Below are positions 57,848 through 63,790 of a stretch of DNA of 64,000 bases, in pieces. The first letter of the stretch is position 1. The number at the start of each line of letters is the position of its first letter. A program made the translations under genes and the position numbers. The notes beneath the pieces are model-generated. The model saw only the letters and a list, made by a program, of their open reading frames with translations, was not told where the DNA came from and ran no database searches. Source of the stretch: JAKAGZ01 sp963772675 (GTDB lineage: Bacteria; Bacteroidota; Ignavibacteria; Ignavibacteriales; Ignavibacteriaceae). The stretch lies in the NCBI GenBank assembly GCA_963772675.1, contig CAVYYF010000006.1, positions 134,635 to 198,634 on the forward strand. Reading direction: 5' to 3'.

Positions 57848-57891
57848 GCCTGCCTTCCGGACTCGTATTCAGCGAGCGGATGTAAACAGGC
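57848..57891 (+). other. Structured spacer between secD and secF
   Basis: Nested stems: GCCTG (57848-57852) with CAGGC (57887-57891), CCG (57857-57859) with CGG (57877-57879), and CTCG (57862-57865) with CGAG (57873-57876). GC-rich compared with the flanks. Lies 11 bases after the secD stop; no T-run follows, so it is not a classical terminator. Could tune secF expression or be a relic of a repeat. Confidence 0.45.
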
Positions 57892-57925
57892 GTACAAGTA
57901 TAGTTTATAGGAGCAAAATTATAAA

Positions 57926-59065
57926 ATGCAATTATTCGAAAATATTCAAATAAATTGGTTAAAGAAAAGAAAAATATTTTATTTCGTATCTGCTACTCTT
58001 TTCCTTATAGGATTAGTGAATGTCATTTTCAGAGGCTTCCAGTTCGGAATTGATTTCAAAGGTGGTTCTGAAATTGTTCTGCAGTTTGATAAACCGGTCA
58101 ACATCAGCCAGATAAGAGGCTATATTGAAAATATCGGGCTTGGAAGTATTGAAATAAAAACTTTCGGAAGCGAGACCGGCGTAATGATAAGAACCGAATT
58201 ACAGGAAATTCCTGCTAACCTTTATCCAAATGTAGTTAAAGATATTGAGACGACTATACATAGTTTTTATCCAGGCAGCCCACTTCACAAGGTTGATTCA
58301 ACTTCCAATTCAGTGACCTATGAATTTGCAAATACGGATACTACCAGCAGCCTTGTTACTAAACTTATCTCAGCCGGTTTCCAGGCGGGCAAAGTTTCGG
58401 AAGAGCCGGACAACAAGCAATTAATTGTGAACGTCGGAATTGCAGAATGGGTAAAACAAAACCTTAAAGAAAAAATGGCTGATAATCCTTTTAAAGTCAT
58501 TAAGGAGGACCACGTCGGACCTAAAGTTGGAAAGGAACTTAAACAGGATGCAGTTATTGCTATAATCTTTTCACTGATCGCAATCCTTGTTTACCTTGCA
58601 TTCAGGTTTAAATTTATTTTTGCTCTCGGCGCAGTAGTTGCTCTTTTCCACGACGTTCTCATTACTCTTGGTTTGTATGCAGCACTTTACGGTGTGATAC
58701 CGGGACTGAACCTTGAAATCGATCTGACTGTAGTTGCTGCTTTCCTTACGCTGATAGGTTACTCGGTAAACGATACAGTAATTGTGTTCGACAGAGTTAG
58801 AGAAAATCTTAAAATACATAAGACAATGCCTTTGGAGGAACTGATTAATGCCAGCGTAAACAGAACAATGAGCCGAACGATTTTAACAGGCGGTACAACA
58901 TTAATGGCAACTATTGTTCTGTTGATATTTGGTGGTGAAGTGCTCAGGGCGTTCTCATTCACTCTCTTCTTCGGTATCATCATCGGTACTTATTCTTCTA
59001 TATTTATAGCCAGTGCGCTTGTTCTCGAATACGCAAACAGATCGAAGAAAAAAGTACAATTTTAG
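57926..59065 (+). CDS. secF: SecF, Sec translocon accessory subunit
   Basis: 379 residues. N-terminal helix, FGIDFKGGSEIVLQF near residue 48, periplasmic domain, then five helices with VGPKVGKELKQDA, GYSVNDTVIVFDRVREN and NRTMSRTILTGGTTLMATIVLL. Partner of SecD. A longer leader (88 bases) than usual separates the two genes. Confidence 0.96.
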   Translation: MQLFENIQINWLKKRKIFYFVSATLFLIGLVNVIFRGFQFGIDFKGGSEIVLQFDKPVNISQIRGYIENIGLGSIEIKTFGSETGVMIRTELQEIPANLYPNVVKDIETTIHSFYPGSPLHKVDSTSNSVTYEFANTDTTSSLVTKLISAGFQAGKVSEEPDNKQLIVNVGIAEWVKQNLKEKMADNPFKVIKEDHVGPKVGKELKQDAVIAIIFSLIAILVYLAFRFKFIFALGAVVALFHDVLITLGLYAALYGVIPGLNLEIDLTVVAAFLTLIGYSVNDTVIVFDRVRENLKIHKTMPLEELINASVNRTMSRTILTGGTTLMATIVLLIFGGEVLRAFSFTLFFGIIIGTYSSIFIASALVLEYANRSKKKVQF

Positions 59066-59077
59066 TATTATCTAAAT

Positions 59078-59115
59078 AACCTTCGAGGTTTTTTCAGCAA
59101 CCTCGAAGGTTTTCT
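59078..59115 (+). terminator. Rho-independent terminator after secF
   Basis: AACCTTCGAGGTT (59078-59090), eight-base loop, AACCTCGAAGGTT (59099-59111), a perfect 13-bp stem ending in a short T-run. It closes the secDF transcript 12 bases after the stop. Confidence 0.9.
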
Positions 59116-59202
59116 AAAAACCCTCCTAAATAAATTATTTACTTCCCCCCTACTTTTTATTATATTAAAATCAATCAGAATTTATAACCAGTTACGGGGA
59201 TC

Positions 59203-59635
59203 ATGCCGGGATCACAATTATTAAATATGGTTAAAACCGATTTACGAGCCAAACACTACAGTGAAAGGACCGAGAAAACTTATATAAACTGGATTCGCAG
59301 CTACATAATTTTTCACAATAAGCAGCACCCTAAAGATTTGGGAACAGAGGAAATAAAGAAATTTATAAATAATTTAGCGGATGAAGGGAAGGTTTCAGCA
59401 GCGACACAAAACCAGGCTTTAAATTCGATACTTTATTTTTATAAAAATATTTTAAGAAAAGATATCAAGTGGATTGAGAATATTAAATATGCACTAAGAA
59501 AAAAACACCTTCCAACAGAATGGTTATGATGTAAGGACAGTGCAAGAATTACTGGGACACAGGTCGGTAAGAACTACAATGATTTATACTCACGTATTAA
59601 ACCGTGGTATTACTGTAAAAAGTCCGCTTGATTAA
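59203..59635 (+). pseudogene. intI: IntI-type integron integrase with internal deletion
   Basis: Residues 1-108 (59203-59529) are an integron-integrase N-terminus: LLNMVKTDLRAKHYSERTEK, INWIRSYIIFHNKQHPKDLG and AATQNQALNSILYFYKNIL. Directly after, in another frame (up to the TAA at 59633), come the last residues of the same kind of enzyme: GYDVRTVQELLGHRSV, TTMIYTHVLNRG and KSPLD. Only the second catalytic His (in GH) and the nucleophile Tyr remain; the first Arg, Lys and HxxR of the core are missing, roughly 170 codons lost compared with family length. It cannot be an active recombinase. Confidence 0.85.
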
Positions 59636-59639
59636 AACA

Positions 59640-59670
59640 TGTTATTTATGCATTTTCTGCATAAATAACA
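59640..59670. repeat. Perfect inverted repeat beside the integrase remnant
   Basis: 13-bp arms TGTTATTTATGCA / TGCATAAATAACA with a TTTTC loop, five bases after the intI stop. No T-run follows. It could terminate the integrase message or be part of the attI region. The sequence CATGTTATT at its left arm recurs at 59745-59753. Confidence 0.7.
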
Positions 59671-59744
59671 CGAAGAGAGAATTTTAAATGTTTTGTAACT
59701 TGTTGATATTAAGTAAATTATGGCAAAATCAATTATGCACAGGC

Positions 59745-59824
59745 ATGTTATTACTGCAAAATGTGCATAATATTTTACAAAATATCTAATTAATAACTGC
59801 AGTAGAAGTAATAGTTATACGTTT
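59745..59824 (+). other. Predicted attI-like recombination site
   Basis: The insertion point is GTTATAC at 59815-59821 with the expected G/TT junction after 59815. The segment 59745-59814 carries CATGTTATT, a direct repeat of 59638-59646. The latter's extension (TGCA...TGCATAA) is also partly repeated, as integrase-binding direct repeats would be. The ten bases GTTATACGTT (59815-59824) are exactly complementary to the 5' end of attC-1. Confidence 0.65.
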
Positions 59825-59983
59825 ATGATTAAAAAACATTATTCAAAAGATTTCAATTACAAGGGAGAATTTCAAAATTTATCTGTACTAAGAAGATTCG
59901 AAGGTGGAATAGAATATTATTCAGAGACAGATGGTAAATATTTTGCCATAATTAATGAATCTACTTTATCCGATTATTTTTGA
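59825..59983 (+). CDS. Cassette 1, small unknown protein (52 residues)
   Basis: Starts nine bases after the cassette boundary, the common position for a cassette gene. Sequence MIKKHYSKDFNYKGEFQNL, then GGIEYYSETDGKYFAIINES; soluble, no family recognised. Followed 47 bases later by the larger gene of the same cassette, so the two may act together or the small one may be the older cargo. Confidence 0.55.
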   Translation: MIKKHYSKDFNYKGEFQNLSVLRRFEGGIEYYSETDGKYFAIINESTLSDYF

Positions 59984-60030
59984 TGGCCTTGATGATATAT
60001 TAATTACAATCATAGAATTTAGGAGTAAAA

Positions 60031-60798
60031 ATGAATTCGAAGAGTATATCACAAAACGGAAAAATTAGTACAGAATTATTAAAGTTCTTAAAAAATTGTC
60101 ATTCAAACTATATCTCTGAAATACAAAAAGAAATCAGTAAATTCCCTAAAGATTACATCTTCCCGGATGGGAATCCTATTCTTCCAGTATTACCGACAAA
60201 TCTAATTCAAAAATCAATAATGCTAATAGGTGCTTTCCCTTCAGCAAGATTTGAACGGAGAGATGGGAAACTAATTCCTGTAGGAAATAATCTTTCTCCT
60301 TTCGCAAAGGAAGAATATTTTGATGGAAGGGAAATTAGAAAACGAGCATCAAGAGAATTTCTTGATAATCATTATTTCCCACAATTAAACATAAATCCAG
60401 ACGAAATTTGGATAACAGACTTAGTCAAAATTTATTTATTTCCAGGGAAACATATTAAAAATTGTGAATGCTTATCAAAAAATATTTTTGTTAATACGCA
60501 TAAAATGTTTAAGGAAATTGCAAGTTCTAAGGCGAATATGAAATGGATTAAGAATGAGATTAAATTGTGCAATCCAAAACTTATTATTACATTAGGTGAA
60601 GTTCCATCACGAATAATTAGAAACGAAAAAAGTCTAAAGAATAAAGAATTGTTGAACGGTGAGATAAAAGAAATTAGTATTGATGATAAGAAATATTTAG
60701 TTGCAAGTTTAGCACATCCCGAAATAAGAAGAAGAAACAAAGATTGGAATGATTACACTGGTAAAGCAGTTGAAAACTTACAAAAGCAAATAAATTAA
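60031..60798 (+). CDS. Cassette 1, uracil-DNA-glycosylase-superfamily-like protein
   Basis: 255 residues, soluble. Order of motifs is that of the UDG fold: SIMLIGAFPSARFERR (position of the water-activating motif, usually GEAPG), a middle WITDLVKIYLFPGKH stretch, NPKLIITLGEVPSRII (resembles the LG(A/R)xA strand) and SLAHPEIRRRN (position of the HPS loop). The catalytic residues differ from family 4/5 enzymes and no 4Fe-4S cysteine set is evident, so activity on uracil is not assured. AGGAG stands before the ATG. Possible role in DNA repair or defence is inference only. Confidence 0.6.
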   Translation: MNSKSISQNGKISTELLKFLKNCHSNYISEIQKEISKFPKDYIFPDGNPILPVLPTNLIQKSIMLIGAFPSARFERRDGKLIPVGNNLSPFAKEEYFDGREIRKRASREFLDNHYFPQLNINPDEIWITDLVKIYLFPGKHIKNCECLSKNIFVNTHKMFKEIASSKANMKWIKNEIKLCNPKLIITLGEVPSRIIRNEKSLKNKELLNGEIKEISIDDKKYLVASLAHPEIRRRNKDWNDYTGKAVENLQKQIN

Positions 60799-60810
60799 TT
60801 CTTAAAAAAC

Positions 60811-61037
60811 GTATAACCAGCAACTCAACCCGACCGCGGATTCTGGCGGGCATAATTTCGGTTATTGGGTTTGTCTTGGTAAGTAATCATTGTTGTTAGA
60901 CGTTGACATTCTTGTAATCAAACTTGCAAAAAGCGCGTACAAAGAAAGTTACGCACTTTTTGCTAAATAATCGGTATTTGTGCAACTATGTAATCGCGTT
61001 TGTTATGGGCGGCGGGTTAGTTGCAACGCCGTTATAG
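60811..61037 (+). repeat. attC-1 (cassette 1 recombination site)
   Basis: R'' GTATAAC (60811-60817) and R' GTTATAG (61031-61037). Inner arms GCAACT-C-AACCCG-A-CCGC (60820-60837) and GCGGCGGGTTAGTTGC (61009-61024) form 16 pairs with two unpaired bases, C60826 and A60833, on one arm only: the extrahelical bases that orient attC recombination. Total 227 bases. The middle contains GCGCGTAC...GTTACGCA, shared with attC-3 and attC-4. Confidence 0.85.
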
Positions 61038-61063
61038 TGCAAAACAAGTAATCATAAATAAAT

Positions 61064-61316
61064 ATGGAAACTAGATATCATAAACTTGATTTGGATAAAG
61101 AAGAATAAAGAATATTATCATCTTGTAAATAAATGTGCTATTGTTCAAAAACAACTAAAATTTCTTAATGATAAGATTCTTAATCTTAAACAACCAAAAT
61201 ATTTCTCTTTGCAGAAGTATAAAATAAAAGCCTTATATAGGCAATTGAAAAGCTACAAGCTATTGTTAACTCTTGGTCTCAAGAATATACCATATTTATG
61301 GGGAAGCCAAATTTAA
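61064..61316 (+). pseudogene. Cassette 2, first small protein (83 residues), one frameshift
   Basis: From the ATG at 61064, METRYHKLDLDK runs out of frame at AAA (61097-61099). Dropping one A continues into KNKEYYHLVNKCAIVQKQL and on to the TAA at 61316, exactly 84 codons. Lysine- and leucine-rich, helical, no family recognised. An alternative is a TTG start at 61086 in the second frame. Overlaps the next gene by 19 bases. Confidence 0.5.
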
Positions 61317-61537
61317 CACTTAAAAATAATCTAGACCCTTCTATAGGTTATATGCATTTTACTCGCTTACTAGAAATGATGGATATTCTGATAAGGGATA
61401 AACAAAGCACAACAATTTCAAATTTTTTAAGAATACAAGAACGTAATAATAACCAAGTGAACTTCGTGATTGCTATTATTTCTGCATTTTTATCATTGGT
61501 TGGTTTATTATTTGCAATTTATGTTTTTCTAAAATAG
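61298..61537 (+). CDS. Cassette 2, second small protein with C-terminal membrane anchor
   Basis: 79 residues. Polar N-terminus (PNLTLKNNLDPSIGY), a helical middle, and one membrane helix at about 56-78 (VIAIISAFLSLVGLLFAIYVFL) leaving almost no tail: a C-tail-anchored layout. Not recognised. It starts inside the previous frame, seven bases before attC-2 its stop ends. Confidence 0.55.
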   Translation: MGKPNLTLKNNLDPSIGYMHFTRLLEMMDILIRDKQSTTISNFLRIQERNNNQVNFVIAIISAFLSLVGLLFAIYVFLK

Positions 61538-61544
61538 GGATGCA

Positions 61545-61769
61545 CTATAACCTGCAACTCAAAAGCGACCGCCTCTGTGATGCGGTCACTTTTAGGGTTT
61601 TAAGTTTGCAAAATAGTTAAGCATTGTTTTTGATTTTTATAAGTAGTTTAAGTAACTAACAAACTGTTGTTGCAGTGAAAGATAATAACAGTTTGTAAAT
61701 TTTTTTGGCGATTTGAGGCTAAGGTAGCGTAGCTTTGTTGGGCGGCGCTTTAGTTGCAACACGTTATAC
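61545..61769 (+). repeat. attC-2 (cassette 2 recombination site)
   Basis: R'' CTATAAC (61545-61551), R' GTTATAC (61763-61769). Arms GCAACT-C-AAA-A-GCG-A-CCGCC (61554-61573) and GGCGGCGCTTTAGTTGC (61741-61757) form 17 pairs with extrahelical C61560, one A in 61561-61564 and A68 (61568). The eleven bases TGCACTATAAC at 61541-61551 are perfectly complementary to the head of cassette 2 (61031-61041). 225 bases. Confidence 0.87.
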
Positions 61770-61864
61770 GTTAAATATCAATGCGGGAGTTGTAGGAAAA
61801 ACTTTGATATTATTTATTCTTTAGAAAAAAATAAAGCTATTAAACATAATTTAGGAGAATGATT
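61770..61864 (+). other. Leader of cassette 3
   Basis: About 95 bases from the cassette boundary to the broken cyclase gene. AT-rich, with AGGAG at 61853-61857 as a ribosome site. No promoter is evident, so expression would depend on upstream read-through. Confidence 0.4.
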
Positions 61865-62283
61865 ATGGACAAAGATGAAAAAGTAAAACTTGTTGTCGTA
61901 TAGCAGATGATTTATGGAACCGCGGTAATATAGATGCCGCTGATGAAATTATGCTTGAGGATGCAAACTACTATGGAACATATGAAATGGGAAAGGAACT
62001 CGAGAAGATTGGAAGAGAGCAATTACAATGTACGATCAGCTTTTCAGACTCACGTTATTTATGAAGATTTGATCTTTACAGAAGATACTGTTGTAGGTCG
62101 CTGGACTGCATCGGCTACTCATTCTGGGAATTTACCGGGTCTTGCTCCTACTGGTAAGCAATAAAAATATCGGGAATTACAATATATCGTTTTGTGGAAA
62201 GTAAAATATCTGAAGCTTGGGAGGAACTTAATATGTTAGGTATGTGGCAACAACTTGGCGTAATTAATTTTCCGGGTCACTAA
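61865..62283 (+). pseudogene. Cassette 3, SnoaL-like (ester cyclase) protein, three frameshifts
   Basis: Start MDKDEKVKLV, then in shifting frames RIADDLWNRGNIDAADEIM, THVIYEDLIFTEDTVVGRW, ATHSGNLPGLAPTGKQ, ISGITIYRFVESKISEAWEE, MLGMWQQLGVI. This is the order and wording of small SnoaL-fold ester-cyclase proteins (about 140 residues). Shifts lie near 61895 (one base missing), 62041-62044 (one surplus in TTTT) and 62160 (one missing); correcting them gives 140 codons. Mixed directions make true decay more likely here than elsewhere. Confidence 0.75.
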
Positions 62284-62293
62284 CAATATTACA

Positions 62294-62450
62294 AGTTTTG
62301 CTGTTAGGCAATAACATACTAAACTAAATTGTTGCAGCCGGCGCGTACGATGAAAGTTACGCATCCCGCCACGGCGGGGCTAAATTATTGGCATTGTCAT
62401 TCTAATCGGCATTCTTGTGTCGGACGCCGGTTATCGGCAACACGTTAAGT
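62294..62450 (+). repeat. attC-3, lacking its 5' arm
   Basis: The right part is attC-like: ATTGTTGCAGCCGGCGCG (62328-62345), GTTACGCA, TAATCGGCATTCTTGTG, and the 3' arm GACGCCGGTTATCGGCAACACG up to R' GTTAAGT (62444-62450). Some 130 bases are homologous to attC-4. The complement expected for this 3' arm and for the cassette head (AACGTATAAC) is not found upstream, so the 5' third was lost, perhaps when the cyclase gene decayed. Confidence 0.65.
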
Positions 62451-62636
62451 GCATAAGAAGCTCAAGAACGAAGACAAATAAAAATTCAATCTTTGCAGTT
62501 TTATATGAAGAAATTTTCTTTTGCAAATGTATTTTTATATGTTCTTAACGAAGAATAAAAAACACTAATATATTAATCACTCTACCCTGCGTATTAATTA
62601 TAAATAGCAGTTCTTAGAATTTATTTAGAGACCAAA
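62451..62636 (+). other. Leader of cassette 4
   Basis: 186 AT-rich bases between the cassette boundary and the phosphatase start, longer than usual for cassettes, so the cassette may carry its own promoter. No consensus pair stands out. Confidence 0.35.
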
Positions 62637-63762
62637 TTGATAAAAAATAACTTTTTACATAAAAGCAAATTCTGGAAATATATACCATTTAGAAGATATC
62701 TAATATTTGTCTTGGCGATATTCTTCTTATTTTCAGGGATTGGATTTATTATCGATCTGATTTCAGGAGGTTCATATTCAGAACTGCTGCTTTTTATAAA
62801 TGTATTTTATTCGGGGATTGTTGCAGTATTCTACGTTTATAGTTTTACAAGAAATCTTAAATTTCTTCCTTTTACTATCTTATTTCAGTTTGTGGTTGGA
62901 AATAACATTTGGAATACGACTAACCAATTACTGCTTACCGAATTTCCCCAAAGAGCATTTTTTGATGCCATTGGAATTTCAGTAACAATGGTTCTGGGAT
63001 ATATACTGCTTATTATATTTATAAATAAGGAGGGAATAAAAAATTTACGACTTCAGGCTGAAATGAACCTTGCGCAGGAGCTTCACTCGAACCTTGTTCC
63101 CAAAATTGAAATTGTTAATAACCGTTTTGAAATATTTGGAATATCTAATCCTACTGATGAAGTCGGTGGCGATTTAATTGACTTTTTCGAAAATGAGACT
63201 GAGTCATACTTGTTATATTGCAGATGTATCAGGTCATGGAGTTGCGGCAGGTTCGATGATGGGGATGTTTAAGAGCACGATTCGGGTTTTATTAAACAAA
63301 GATGAACCGCTTTGTTCAATTTTAACTGAAACCAGCAAGACAATTTATAATTTAAAAAAGAAAAACATGTTTCTTACGTGTGCATTTTTAAAATTTAATT
63401 CAAATTATACTGTGGAATATTCAACAGCAGGTCATCTTCCGGTTTTAAAACTTGCAAATGATTCAAACAATTTTGATGAATTGATAATAAAGCAACTTCC
63501 AATTGCGGCGACAAAAGATTTTAATTATACAACAAACAGTACAGTATGCAATAAGAATGATTTATTCATATTACTGACTGATGGAATTACAGAGACGTCA
63601 AATAAAAAAGATGAAAACTTTGGAATGGAAAAAGTAAAACAGATTATTCTTAATAACAGAAATGATGAATTGTCCCATATTTATGAAAAAATAAATAATA
63701 AGTTAGTTTCATACGGTAAACAAAAAGACGATCAGACAATTTTACTAATCAGATGTTTATAA
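62637..63762 (+). pseudogene. Cassette 4, membrane-anchored PP2C (SpoIIE/RsbU-type) phosphatase, one frameshift
   Basis: Frames 62637-63272 and 63178-63762 join to 374 residues when one T near 63213 is removed. A TTG start at 62637 is followed by four to five membrane helices (about 18-135), a helical linker with LAQELHSNLVPK, and the PP2C_SIG domain: EVGGDLIDFFEN, IADVSGHGVAAG, STAGHLPVLK, LTDGITETSNKKDENFG, KDDQTILLIR. Metal aspartates are intact. Resembles the chromosomal phosphatase at 40315-41541 in its catalytic part but with a membrane sensor. Unusual cargo for an integron. Confidence 0.8.
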
Positions 63763-63790
63763 TAATCACAAGTATTATTTTTTACAAATG

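Noticed and set aside
59203..59635. Reading the recombinase fragment as XerC/XerD or a phage integrase
   Set aside because: The wording of both ends (KHYSERTEK, HPKDLG, TQNQALNSILYFY, TMIYTHVLNRG, SPLD) is that of integron integrases, and attC-like sites follow directly.
61064..61537. Merging the two cassette 2 frames into one protein
   Set aside because: Joining them would need a missing base, opposite in direction to the surplus-base breaks elsewhere, and the second frame has its own ATG and a self-contained layout.
62278..62284. CACTAAC as the R'' box of attC-3
   Set aside because: It is part of the cyclase stop region, does not complement the cassette head, and no arm pairing with 62423-62440 follows it.
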